Below are positions 1-7,916 of a DNA stretch of 9,141 nt, piece by piece (within the stretch, counting starts at the first letter, position 1; each line of letters begins with the position of its first letter). Both the position numbers and the translations under genes were made by a program. The notes under the pieces were generated by a model. It was not told where the DNA came from. It saw only the letters and a program-made list of their open reading frames with translations, and made no database searches. The stretch comes from Demequinaceae bacterium. GTDB lineage: Bacteria; Actinomycetota; Actinomycetes; Actinomycetales; Demequinaceae. The stretch covers positions 1 through 9,141 of the forward strand of contig WTKG01000108.1 in assembly GCA_011524475.1 (NCBI GenBank), given 5' to 3'.

Positions 1-1741
1 CATGTGCCGCACTCACCGACATGAAACCGTTATTCCCATTTCGATCCGCAGCCTCCGTGCGCGCCGCCACTATGGGATCGTCTGGCCGAGGAAAAGGAAT
101 TCGATCTATCACCACCAGCGACAGTGTGGAGCCGGGCACGTCAATTCCTTGCCATAGCGCAGTCGAACCAAAAAGGCACGCATGCGGATCTTCTCGAAAC
201 TGGGCGACAAGGGTCGGGAGTTGGTCATCTTTTTGGTAGAGCACTGGAACGTCAAGGTGTGTGCGCATGTATTCGACGGCACTTTGCGCTGCCCGATGAG
301 AACTAAACAGCCCTAAGGTTCTACCTTCGGCTGCGCGAATGAGTTCTTCCATCTCCGCCAGCGCTTCCCCTGAGATTCCACCAGTGGTAGGACGAGGCAA
401 ATGTCCGGCGATATACAGAATCCCCTGAGCCCCGTAATCAAACGGGGTTCCAGCATCGTATGTTTCGGCTTGATCCACTCCCAGTTGGCGTGAAATGACA
501 TCAAAGCCACCTCCCAGCGACAAGGTTGCCGATGTCATCACAGCAGAGGTGTGACTGAGAAGACGATCATGCACGAGGCCCGCAACATCAAGTGGAGCCG
601 CGACAACTCTGTAAGGAATGGAGGAGTCATAGTCCCCAGCCTCGGGAGCGAGCCATACCACCACACCCCCTGTGCTTGCGCCAAGAATGTAGTCAGCGAC
701 AGTGATCACTTCTTCCAAGGCAGCGGTCGCCAATGTGCCCTGAGACCCTTCTCCTGAGTCTTGCTCCACGATCAAAGAGAGAGTTTCACGCGCGCACGTG
801 CGTATCGCTTCTATACGCGAAGCCAATTCTTCGGGGAGTTGCCCCACGATTCGCCCCACTTCACACTGAAGAAGGGCGTCGTCGAAGTCACGTACAGCCT
901 GGTCAAGGGCGGCGGTATCCACATTGCACGCTCGCGCCCGACGCACTGTGCGTTGCACCCCTGGAACCGTTAACTCCACTGTGGCTGCCGTGGTGATGCG
1001 AGAAACCAGTTCATGCGCTTCATCTACTATGACGGCGTCGTATTCGCCCAACACGTCATGACCAATCGCATGAATGCCAAGCATCGCGTGATTCGTCACC
1101 ACGATGTGAGCCCTTTTTGCTTCTTCTCGGGCTTTTTCAGCGAAACACTGACTGATAACAGGGCACGTGCCGCCGAGGCATTCGGCGCCCGAAACAGATA
1201 CTCCTTTCCACGCACGGTCAGAAACCCCCGGAATCAGATCATCACGATCTCCCGTATCGGAGTCCTGAGCCCATTCGTGAAGGCGAGCCACCTCACGCCC
1301 CAGGTCGCTGCGAGGGCCTCTCGCCGCTTGCTCTGCCACTCCCGGCAATTCCGATTCTTCCTCACTGGGGTAGCCCCCGGCGAGTTTGTGGCGACACACA
1401 TAATGAGCGCGGCCTTTCAGTAAACCGACGCGTGGACGGTGGCCAAGACTCGAATGGAGAGACTCCACTACGCGCGGAAGGTCTTCGGTGATCACTTGAC
1501 GCTGGAGCGCAAGGGTCGCAGTCGACAACACAACCCGGGCATTGTTTTGCACCGCATATGCCACTGCTGGCACAAGGTAACCCAATGATTTTCCCGTCCC
1601 GGTTCCTGCTTGAATTAACGCACAGGAATCGTCGTGAAGGGCACGAGATACCTTGTCCGCCATAGCGGACTGCCCCGCACGAGTTTCTCCACCCATATCA
1701 GCCACTACGCGTGCAAGTAACTCTCTTACGTCCTCGGTCAC
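1..1741 (-). CDS. dinG: DinG-family Fe-S ATP-dependent DNA helicase, C-terminus cut by window edge
   Basis: This is a superfamily 2 helicase of the XPD/DinG type, which unwinds DNA (5'-3' in characterised members) during repair and removal of R-loops or G4 structures. 580 residues are visible. They show a Q-motif-like TRAGQSAM near 20-27, Walker A AGTGTGKS at 45-52 and the DEAH box at 240-243. Four cysteines at 116, 188, 193 and 199 have the last three spaced C-x4-C-x5-C, as in E. coli DinG, so a 4Fe-4S cluster is expected. TNHAML follows at 216-221. The C-terminal half has FSSHRAA, then ALWQGIDVPG (motif V) and IDRIPFPRPDDP. The window ends just before the expected motif VI (QGxGRLIR type), so roughly 80-100 residues are missing. 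The GTG start at 1741 overlaps the hflX stop as GTGA, with an AGAGG about 10 nt upstream, implying translational coupling to hflX. Identification is firm; the exact subfamily (DinG or YoaA-like) is less so. Confidence 0.93.
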   Translation of the reverse strand, partial: MTEDVRELLARVVADMGGETRAGQSAMADKVSRALHDDSCALIQAGTGTGKSLGYLVPAVAYAVQNNARVVLSTATLALQRQVITEDLPRVVESLHSSLGHRPRVGLLKGRAHYVCRHKLAGGYPSEEESELPGVAEQAARGPRSDLGREVARLHEWAQDSDTGDRDDLIPGVSDRAWKGVSVSGAECLGGTCPVISQCFAEKAREEAKRAHIVVTNHAMLGIHAIGHDVLGEYDAVIVDEAHELVSRITTAATVELTVPGVQRTVRRARACNVDTAALDQAVRDFDDALLQCEVGRIVGQLPEELASRIEAIRTCARETLSLIVEQDSGEGSQGTLATAALEEVITVADYILGASTGGVVVWLAPEAGDYDSSIPYRVVAAPLDVAGLVHDRLLSHTSAVMTSATLSLGGGFDVISRQLGVDQAETYDAGTPFDYGAQGILYIAGHLPRPTTGGISGEALAEMEELIRAAEGRTLGLFSSHRAAQSAVEYMRTHLDVPVLYQKDDQLPTLVAQFREDPHACLFGSTALWQGIDVPGSTLSLVVIDRIPFPRPDDPIVAARTEAADRNGNNGFMSVSAAH

Positions 1742-3243
1742 GTCACAGACGCCTCTCGCAAACGGTGCGCAGTGCGTGCATCCACCATTGCCACAAGATA
1801 TGTGCCCTCTTCCCGATGAATCTCCTGCAAGACTCTGCCATGGGTATGCACGTGACTGACTAGCTCTCCCCGAGAAAAGGGAACCGTCACCTCCACCCGC
1901 ACCTCAGGCACCGGCAGTGCCTCCTCAAGGGCATGGCGCAGTTCCTCAATACCGTCTCCTGTAAGCGCAGAGATCTCCACCAGATTCGAATGGTGCGCAC
2001 GCAACGCCATGATCGCTTCCGGGCTCGCGCGATCACATTTATTGAGCACAATGAGGGTAGGGATGGCGTTCAGACCTTCGATGTCTGAAAGAACATCATT
2101 CACCGCGCGTATCTGGGCCTCGGGGTCCGGATGAGAAGCATCCACCACATGGAGGATGAGGTCCGCGTGCATCGCTTCTTCTAAAGTGGACTCAAATGCT
2201 GCGACTAACTGATGGGGAAGCTCGCTCACAAAACCCACCGTGTCAGCAATAGTGAACGCACGTCCGTCCGGCGTGCGCGCGCGCCGCACAGTGGGGTCCA
2301 GCGTGGCAAACAGGGAGTTTTCGACCAGCACGCCGGCTCCCGTCAGGCGGTTAAGCACAGAGGATTTGCCAGCGTTGGTGTATCCCACAATGGCGACGTT
2401 GGGAAGCGACAAGCGTGAATTTCGACGCGTCTTGCGCGCAGTGGACATGGCCCGTATCTGTTTGCGCAGAGTTGCCATCCGGGTGCGGATCCGGCGTCTG
2501 TCTAACTCGATTTTTGTCTCTCCTGGGCCACGACCACCAATGCCTACTCCCCCAGCAGCACGTCCACCCGCCTGTCGCGAAAGGGAATCTCCCCAGCCAC
2601 GCAAACGCGGCAACAAGTATTCAAGTTGCGCTAACTCCACCTGAGCTTTGCCCTCTTTGGACTTCGCGTGCTGGGCAAAGATATCTAAGATCAGCGCCGT
2701 ACGGTCCACCACCTTGACTCGCACGACATCTTCGAGCGCTCTGCGTTGGCTGGGAGCAAGATCCGCATCGACAATCACTGTATCTGCCCCATGCTCGGCA
2801 ACAATGGCGGAAATCTGCATAGCCTTACCGCTGCCCACAAAAGTTGCCGGATCAGGCTTGTGACGGGCCTGGAGCACTCCCTCAAGGACCTGAGAACCGG
2901 CAGTTTCTGCCAAAGCGGCGAGTTCGCGAAGAGATACCTCCGCTGCCGTTGCCTGCCCCCGCGAATGCTGACCAATCAGCACCACGCGCTCCAGACGCAC
3001 TTGGCGGTACTCCACCTCGGTGACGTCATCAAGTTCTGTTCGCAGGCTCGGAATACGCCTGAGCGCAGCACGTTCTTCACGTTCGCTCTGATCGCCGTCG
3101 TAATCAGTTCTGGCTTCTTGGCCCTCCGCCACAGCCGTACCTTCACGGGACAGCGTGACTCCCGAAGCGCTGTCGTGGCGTACCTCACCAGGCAGCACGC
3201 CTGGGCTCGATGGCTGCATCTCGGGTGGGGTCTCAGGGTCCAT
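1738..3243 (-). CDS. hflX: Ribosome-associated GTPase HflX
   Basis: HflX is a GTPase that binds the 50S subunit and splits stalled or hibernating 70S ribosomes under stress; in mycobacteria it is also linked to macrolide tolerance. The 501-residue product has the HflX N-terminal domain at about 80-280, including the family signature GGRGPGETKIELDRR at 236-250. The G domain follows: G1 GYTNAGKSS at 287-295, switch I FATLDPTVRR at 312-321, G3 DTVGF at 334-338, G4 NKCD at 401-404 and G5 SALTG at 425-429. A C-terminal domain runs to the end. The first roughly 75 residues are acidic, Pro/Ser/Glu-rich and probably disordered, an extension common in actinobacterial HflX and absent from E. coli. The ATG at 3243 is the first plausible start; GGGAG about 12 nt and GAGG 3 nt upstream are both poorly spaced. 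The gene is divergent from the methyltransferase and overlaps dinG by 4 bp. Confidence 0.96.
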   Translation of the reverse strand: MDPETPPEMQPSSPGVLPGEVRHDSASGVTLSREGTAVAEGQEARTDYDGDQSEREERAALRRIPSLRTELDDVTEVEYRQVRLERVVLIGQHSRGQATAAEVSLRELAALAETAGSQVLEGVLQARHKPDPATFVGSGKAMQISAIVAEHGADTVIVDADLAPSQRRALEDVVRVKVVDRTALILDIFAQHAKSKEGKAQVELAQLEYLLPRLRGWGDSLSRQAGGRAAGGVGIGGRGPGETKIELDRRRIRTRMATLRKQIRAMSTARKTRRNSRLSLPNVAIVGYTNAGKSSVLNRLTGAGVLVENSLFATLDPTVRRARTPDGRAFTIADTVGFVSELPHQLVAAFESTLEEAMHADLILHVVDASHPDPEAQIRAVNDVLSDIEGLNAIPTLIVLNKCDRASPEAIMALRAHHSNLVEISALTGDGIEELRHALEEALPVPEVRVEVTVPFSRGELVSHVHTHGRVLQEIHREEGTYLVAMVDARTAHRLREASVT

Positions 3244-3267
3244 GGGCCTCTAGTCTCCCATGGGCCG

Positions 3268-3936
3268 ATGACAGAGATATGTGACGGGCACGGCTACGCT
3301 CATCGGGTGAGCAACGACCACTATTTCAGTCCCCGAGAAGAACCTCTGGAAGAGACTCACTCCATCACGGTTCCGCTCGTCGGGCACGATTTCACTCTCA
3401 CGTCCGCCAAGGGAGTCTTCTCTGCGCATCGTCTAGACCCAGGTACGGCCGCGCTTATAAAAAACGCTCCCGTCCCCCGCGGACCCGAGTGTGTCGATCT
3501 TGGTTGTGGATGGGGGCCAATTGCCTTGTCCATGGGAATGCTCAACCCCACTGCACGGGTATGGGCGGTTGACGTGAATGCCCACGCGCGTGCGCTTGTC
3601 GCAAAAAATGCGCATGTCATCTCTGCTTCGCATCCGTTGGCAGACGTGGTGCCAGCTGCGCCTGATGCACCAGAGATTCCTCGCACCATCGACGAACTCT
3701 GGTCGCATCCTCCTATTCGAATCGGCAAGGACGCCCTTCATGCGCTGCTCACTGCGTGGCTTCCACGTCTGCGACCAGAAGGTCGTGCGCGACTTGTAGT
3801 GCAACGCAATCTAGGCGCAGATTCCCTCGCACGATGGATTGCCGCACAAACAGACGAGAACGGAAACCCGTGGGGTTCCCTGACCCGGGAGTCCACGGCC
3901 AAGGGTTACCGAGTGCTCCGGTTTACCCGGCAATAA
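3268..3936 (+). CDS. Class I SAM-dependent methyltransferase, RsmC/RlmG-like (MTS domain)
   Basis: The predicted product has 222 residues and the small-methyltransferase fold seen in RsmC/RlmG-type guanine-N2 rRNA methyltransferases, in the short single-domain form found in Actinobacteria. It opens with NDHYFSP (16-22) and TSAKGVFSAHRLDPGT (45-60), which are typical of this group. Motif I, the SAM-binding loop, is DLGCGWGP at 77-84, followed by the acidic VDVN at 101-104. The motif IV region reads WSHPPIRIGK at 145-154, with His where relatives have Asn (NPPI). LVVQRNLGADS at 176-186 and a GYRVLRF end complete the domain. The substrate is unknown; 16S or 23S rRNA is an inference from the family. 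The start is uncertain. ATG 3268 avoids overlap with hflX, while GTG 3307 (13 codons later) begins exactly at the conserved region. Neither has a good Shine-Dalgarno. It is the only plus-strand gene in the window. Confidence 0.88.
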   Translation: MTEICDGHGYAHRVSNDHYFSPREEPLEETHSITVPLVGHDFTLTSAKGVFSAHRLDPGTAALIKNAPVPRGPECVDLGCGWGPIALSMGMLNPTARVWAVDVNAHARALVAKNAHVISASHPLADVVPAAPDAPEIPRTIDELWSHPPIRIGKDALHALLTAWLPRLRPEGRARLVVQRNLGADSLARWIAAQTDENGNPWGSLTRESTAKGYRVLRFTRQ

Positions 3937-3939
3937 CGA

Positions 3940-4824
3940 TCACTCTGGGGCGCTGGCAGTAATGATGCCATCCGCGACTAACCGCGCTGGCCCCTTCAAC
4001 ACCGTTTCGTCTCCCCTGATGGTGACCGACACCTGCCCCCCGGGAACCGCCACTACCCATTCCGGAGGGGAGTCCTTACGCTCATATTCCGCCGCCACGA
4101 TGGCGGCGGCGCACGCTCCTGTGCCGCATGAACGCGTCTCTCCCACACCCCGCTCATGCACCCGCATGCGGACTCGTCCCGGGCCTTCGATCACCATAAA
4201 TTCCACGTTAGTTTCTTCTTCTGGTGTAGGAGTTACGCGAGGAGCAACCGAGAGATCCAAGGCTTCCAATTCATGAATTGAATTCACTTGTACCACGGTG
4301 TGAAAATTCCCTATTGAAGCCGATGTCGCCTCACGTCTTCCTTCCAGGCCTCTCGCTTCCACATACACCGTGGACGTAGCGTGCGACGTAATCGTGGAGG
4401 TCCCCATCGACACTGAATAATCGCCACCTCCATGCGCACGAATCACTCGTTCTCCCGCACGGGTCGCGATCTTCAAGCCTTCACTAAGGTCCACGCCCGT
4501 GTGATGTTCTAAAAAAGCAGCAAATACCCGGGCCCCATTGCCGCACATCTCCGCAAGGCTTCCGTCAGCGTTGCGATAATCCATAAACCACGTATCAGCA
4601 GACACCCCTGTGGCCACGTCTTGGCTCACGTCGGCCTTTCCCAGAAAAACTGCCCGTATGACACCATCTGCGCCGATCCCGGCACGGCGATCGCACACAG
4701 CCTGAATGTTTTCTTCCGTAAGCACCAGTGCTCCCTCGGGGTCAAAAAACAACACAAAGTCGTTTTCTGTGCCATGCCCCTTGATGAACTCCATATCGTC
4801 AAGGGAAGCCAGAGCGTTGTTCAT
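3940..4824 (-). CDS. dapF: Diaminopimelate epimerase DapF
   Basis: DapF is a cytoplasmic, cofactor-independent epimerase that converts LL- to meso-diaminopimelate for lysine and peptidoglycan synthesis. The 294-residue length is within the normal range. It has the KGHGTENDFV entry motif at 15-24 (the actinobacterial form), the first catalytic cysteine in AEMCGNGAR (C94) and the second in RSCGTGACAAA (C233). ERGVGETRSCG precedes the latter and includes the active-site Glu. The substrate-binding GNPH motif reads GNFH at 172-175: Asn and His are kept and Pro is replaced by Phe. The ATG at 4824 overlaps the miaA stop as ATGA, which suggests translational coupling; GGAG lies only 2 nt upstream. 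An in-frame ATG at 4794 (residue 11) begins closer to the usual DapF N-terminus. The 3' end faces the methyltransferase stop across 3 bp. Confidence 0.97.
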   Translation of the reverse strand: MNNALASLDDMEFIKGHGTENDFVLFFDPEGALVLTEENIQAVCDRRAGIGADGVIRAVFLGKADVSQDVATGVSADTWFMDYRNADGSLAEMCGNGARVFAAFLEHHTGVDLSEGLKIATRAGERVIRAHGGGDYSVSMGTSTITSHATSTVYVEARGLEGRREATSASIGNFHTVVQVNSIHELEALDLSVAPRVTPTPEEETNVEFMVIEGPGRVRMRVHERGVGETRSCGTGACAAAIVAAEYERKDSPPEWVVAVPGGQVSVTIRGDETVLKGPARLVADGIITASAPE

Positions 4825-5750
4825 GACTCCAGACTATCGAGCAGGGCGCAGACATCACGCACTGCTCGCGCCACATCGCCCTCATCTCGTGGAGCATCAA
4901 TCCACTGGACCCGGTCATCTGCACCGAACCACGAACGCTGCTTGCGTGCGAGCCGTGTGGTGTGCCGGACGATCAGGGCGCGAGTTTCTTCCTCGTCGAT
5001 TTCGCCGTCTATGAACCGCAAAGTCTCGGCATATCCCACTGCCCGTTGAGCCGTTACACCCCTACGAATCCCCTGAGCAACGAGCTGCTCCGTTTCTTCC
5101 ACCAAACCAGCGCGCCACATCTGGGTAACTCGCGACTCAATACGAGGCACCAACACCTCACGCGACAAGCGCAGACCAATCTGCACAGTAGGGCGGGCGT
5201 AGGTGCGTTCAGGCAAGGCAGAGGTATAGCGTCCCGTCAGGGCAATGATTTCTAGCGCCCGAACAATGCGCTTGGTATTGCGTGCATCAATCTTTTGTGC
5301 CGCCACTGGATCCACTTCAGCAAGTTCCCGATGCAATACTCCAGGCCCATGGTCTTGAGCTCGTTTCTCAAGCGCTGACCGCACCTCAGGATCAGTAGGC
5401 GCGAACGTAAAACCGTCCAAAAGTGCCCGGATATAAAGCCCGGAACCTCCTACCACCACTGTTCGTGAACCTCGACTCACGATGTCTTCCATATCTTTTG
5501 TGGCGTCACGATGAAATTGAGCAACAGTTGCATCTTGGTGAACATCCAAGGTGTCTATTTGGTGGTGTACGACCCCGTGGCGCTCCGCTAGCGGAACCTT
5601 GGCGGTACCAATATCCATTCCCCGATAGAACTGCATCGCATCCGCATTGATCACTTCCGCTCCAATGGTGCGGGCAAGATCAATCGCAAGTGCAGATTTC
5701 CCCGTAGCAGTAGCGCCGACAATAGCCACTAACGGGGGGCCAGCGCTCAC
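4821..5750 (-). CDS. miaA: tRNA dimethylallyltransferase MiaA
   Basis: MiaA transfers a dimethylallyl group from DMAPP to N6 of A37 in tRNAs reading UNN codons, giving i6A, the substrate of MiaB. From GTG 5750 the product has 309 residues, the normal family length. The P-loop GATATGKS is at 12-19, and NADAMQFYRGMDIGTAK at 35-51 carries the catalytic Asp (D37). VVGGSGLYIRALLDG, RNTKRIVRALEI and TGRYTSALPE follow. RHTTRLARKQRSWF near the C-terminus is the usual tRNA-binding and catalytic segment. The frame is open upstream to a TTG at 5924, but those 58 residues lie inside miaB and resemble nothing in MiaA. GTG 5750 places the P-loop where it belongs and starts 4 bp after the miaB stop. AAGGA lies about 14 nt upstream, a rather long spacing. 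The gene overlaps dapF by 4 bp. Confidence 0.95.
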   Translation of the reverse strand: MSAGPPLVAIVGATATGKSALAIDLARTIGAEVINADAMQFYRGMDIGTAKVPLAERHGVVHHQIDTLDVHQDATVAQFHRDATKDMEDIVSRGSRTVVVGGSGLYIRALLDGFTFAPTDPEVRSALEKRAQDHGPGVLHRELAEVDPVAAQKIDARNTKRIVRALEIIALTGRYTSALPERTYARPTVQIGLRLSREVLVPRIESRVTQMWRAGLVEETEQLVAQGIRRGVTAQRAVGYAETLRFIDGEIDEEETRALIVRHTTRLARKQRSWFGADDRVQWIDAPRDEGDVARAVRDVCALLDSLES

Positions 5751-5754
5751 GTCA

Positions 5755-7257
5755 CTAATGAGATTCCTTGCGAAGAACAGGAATCCCCAGAGCCACTGCC
5801 GTGTCACCAGTACCGACTGGACCACACGAAGCATCCGAATGTGCGTGGCTATGGGCACGGGAAGAATCCCATGCATCTCCGGCAGGAGTTTTGCGCACAT
5901 TCCACACATCGGATGGCTCAGCAACCAGGTGATGAGAAGCGGCAGAAGTGACTCGTACCGTCACCATGTCACCGGGCCTGGGTGACGTGAACTCTTCTCC
6001 TCCAGAGGTGGCCGGAACATCAAAATGCACAAGCCTGTTGTCCGGTGCTCGTCCAGAGAGTCGATTATGTGCGGAGTCTTTACGACCAGGGTTCTCTAAT
6101 ACCAAAAGTTCGACATCTTTGCCGATACATGCGTTGTTTTCTTGACGCGCAATGTCATCTTGGAGTGCGACGAGCCTTTCAAATCGCTCCTGAACAATGT
6201 CTTTAGAGAGCGGCTCTAAATCATGTGCGGGAGTACCGGGCCGGGGGGAATACTGGAACGTAAATGCGCTCGAGAAACGCGACTTCTCTACTACTGCAAG
6301 AGTGTCACGGAAGTCTTCTTCCGTTTCGGTAGGGAAACCCACAATAATGTCGGTGGTGATGGCGGCATCAGGAATCGCTTCGCGCACCTGATCCAAAATT
6401 CGTAGGAACTTTTCGGAACGATATGACCGTCGCATAGCACGCAGCACGCTGTCAGAACCGGACTGTAAGGGCATGTGCAGGCTCGGCATCACATTCGCTG
6501 TCTCCGCCATCGCGGCAATGACATCTTCGGTGAAGGCTGCCGGGTGGGGGGAGGTGAAACGCACCCGTTCAAGCCCCGCAATGTCCCCACACGCCCGAAG
6601 CAATTTTGCGAAAGCACCCCGGTCGCCAAACTCCACCCCATAGGAATTCACGTTCTGCCCAAGCAACGTCACTTCTACCGCACCTTGCGACACAAGCGCC
6701 TCTACTTCGGAGAGGATGTCACCTGGCCGCCGGTCTCGTTCCTTGCCGCGTAGGGACGGAACAATGCAAAAAGTGCACGTGTTGTTACATCCCACCGAAA
6801 TAGAGACCCACCCAGAGGAGTGGGAATCTCGTTTACGCGGCAAGGTAGAGGGAAACGTTTTAAGTGACTCTTCGATTTCCACTTGGGCTTCGGAGTTATG
6901 GCGAGCCCGTTCCAACAGAGTGGGCAGAACGTCAATGTTGTGAGTACCAAAAACCACGTCAACCCATGGGGCTCGCGCGACTATTTCACCTCGGTCCTTC
7001 TGCGCCATGCATCCACCGACCGCAATTTGCATGTCGGGGCGCTTCTTTTTTTCGTGTGCGAGCATTCCGAGGTTGCCGTAGAGACGGTTGGAGGCATTTT
7101 CGCGCACTGCGCAGGTATTGATGACTATCACGTCTGCGTCATCCCCTGGAGCCGCCACGTAGCCTGCCTGCTCAAGTAAGCCTGACATGCGCTCGGAGTC
7201 ATGCACATTCATCTGACATCCGAGGGTTTTCACTACGTATGTGGGAGGGGTGACCAT
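5755..7257 (-). CDS. miaB: tRNA-2-methylthio-N6-dimethylallyladenosine synthase MiaB
   Basis: MiaB is a radical-SAM methylthiotransferase with two 4Fe-4S clusters that converts i6A37 to ms2i6A37 in tRNA. The 500-residue product shows the N-terminal MTTase domain with cluster ligands C14 (TLGCQMN), C49 (INTCAV) and C83 (GGCMAQ). The radical-SAM CxxxCxxC is at C157, C161 and C164 (GCNNTCTFC). [19 protein letters not shown] and [11 protein letters not shown] follow as expected. A TRAM-type RNA-binding domain occupies about 375-450. A further 50-residue tail ([21 protein letters not shown] and beyond) is longer than in E. coli MiaB; similar tails occur in actinobacterial homologues, as I recall. 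ATG 7257 is the first possible start, since an in-frame TAG lies 7 codons upstream, yet no Shine-Dalgarno is visible. The 122-bp gap to recX suggests its own promoter, probably serving miaB-miaA-dapF. Confidence 0.97.
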   Translation of the reverse strand: MVTPPTYVVKTLGCQMNVHDSERMSGLLEQAGYVAAPGDDADVIVINTCAVRENASNRLYGNLGMLAHEKKKRPDMQIAVGGCMAQKDRGEIVARAPWVDVVFGTHNIDVLPTLLERARHNSEAQVEIEESLKTFPSTLPRKRDSHSSGWVSISVGCNNTCTFCIVPSLRGKERDRRPGDILSEVEALVSQGAVEVTLLGQNVNSYGVEFGDRGAFAKLLRACGDIAGLERVRFTSPHPAAFTEDVIAAMAETANVMPSLHMPLQSGSDSVLRAMRRSYRSEKFLRILDQVREAIPDAAITTDIIVGFPTETEEDFRDTLAVVEKSRFSSAFTFQYSPRPGTPAHDLEPLSKDIVQERFERLVALQDDIARQENNACIGKDVELLVLENPGRKDSAHNRLSGRAPDNRLVHFDVPATSGGEEFTSPRPGDMVTVRVTSAASHHLVAEPSDVWNVRKTPAGDAWDSSRAHSHAHSDASCGPVGTGDTAVALGIPVLRKESH

Positions 7258-7343
7258 GATTAGACGGCTAGAGCACTATCCCCAGGCGGGAAAGCTCCGG
7301 CGCTCACATCTCCTTGCTTTCGAGAACACACAACTAGTGGTGA

Positions 7344-7362
7344 ATTATCGTACGCGATTAAT
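7344..7362 (-). promoter_or_regulatory. AT-rich inverted repeat and possible -10 in the recX-miaB gap
   Basis: The 122-bp gap 7258-7379 contains no gene. Its recX-proximal part has an imperfect inverted repeat, ATTATCG (7344-7350), loop TACG, CGATTAAT (7355-7362), with one bulged T. On the minus strand the same bases give GATAAT (7349-7344), close to a -10 hexamer, about 87 nt before the miaB ATG. No good -35 was found. It may be a promoter or operator for miaB-miaA-dapF, or chance in an AT-rich spacer. Confidence 0.25.
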
Positions 7363-7379
7363 ACGAATGATCACGGCGC

Positions 7380-7898
7380 CTAGGAATCTTCGAAAGAACT
7401 AATCTTCGCCACCACCGAATACACCAAGGAGGAAGAATATCCTTTGCGAGAAAGCCTGCCCACGACCCTTCGGCGCCGCACCTCAGCTTCACATGACGCC
7501 AGTTTTCTCCAGGCATCGCGAGCTAATTCCATAGCCCTCTCGCGTTCTTCTTCGTCAGTAATCTGACTCAGCCCGTCCTCCACGTATTCATGAGGAATGC
7601 CTTTACGGACGAGTTCGTCACGAATTCTGCGACGCGAATATCCCCGTTCGCGATGTCGCGCATTGACCAAGGTACGAGCAATTTCAGCATCGTTGAGAAG
7701 ACCCACATCTTCAAAACGGACAATGACTTCTTCTACAACAGCCTCATCGCATCCTCTGTCACGCAAACGTGTCCGCAGTTCCTCGCTCGTACGAGGAGCG
7801 TGAGTAAGTATGCGGAGTGCAAGTTCACGTGCGCGCTCGGCAGGGTCCACCGCGGTAGTGGGCGCGGAGCCCTGCCGAGCACGAGTGTGGCTCACCAT
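7380..7898 (-). CDS. recX: Regulatory protein RecX
   Basis: RecX binds RecA filaments, blocks their extension and inhibits RecA ATPase and coprotease activity. The 172-residue product is mostly helical and fits the RecX repeat architecture. AERARELALRILTHAPRTSEELRTRL-type sequence starts at about residue 20, with VGLLNDAEIARTLV at 65-78. The most diagnostic segment is RGYSRRRIRDELVRKGI at 85-101. A third helical repeat ends in RRRVVGRLSRKGYSSSLVYSVV. The start region reads GTG-ATG-GTG, so 7901, 7898 or 7895 are all possible; ATG 7898 was chosen. Only a weak GGTG lies upstream. The gap to the recA stop is under 20 bp with no terminator, so it is almost certainly cotranscribed with recA, as is usual for this pair. 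Confidence 0.94.
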   Translation of the reverse strand: MVSHTRARQGSAPTTAVDPAERARELALRILTHAPRTSEELRTRLRDRGCDEAVVEEVIVRFEDVGLLNDAEIARTLVNARHRERGYSRRRIRDELVRKGIPHEYVEDGLSQITDEEERERAMELARDAWRKLASCEAEVRRRRVVGRLSRKGYSSSLVYSVVAKISSFEDS

Positions 7899-7916
7899 CA
7901 CAACACCAAATGTGGG

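Noticed and set aside
1013..1423. A 136-codon plus-strand open frame
   Set aside because: It is antisense to the DinG helicase, whose motifs are continuous through this stretch.
2746..3267. Upstream extension of the methyltransferase frame
   Set aside because: It would overlap hflX antisense by about 500 bp and adds sequence unlike the family.
3918..3972. Hairpins CCGG-TTTAC-CCGG and TGGCA-N7-TGCCA as a shared terminator
   Set aside because: The stems are only 4-5 bp, lie inside coding sequence and lack T-tracts.
5751..5924. 58-residue N-terminal extension of MiaA from a TTG codon
   Set aside because: It is the out-of-frame 3' end of miaB; the MiaA P-loop is correctly placed from GTG 5750 and the resulting length is normal.
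7290..7321. GAAAGC/GCTTTC inverted repeat as a recX terminator
   Set aside because: The stem is 6 bp with a 20-nt loop and no T-run follows on the minus strand; it is mentioned only as part of the spacer.
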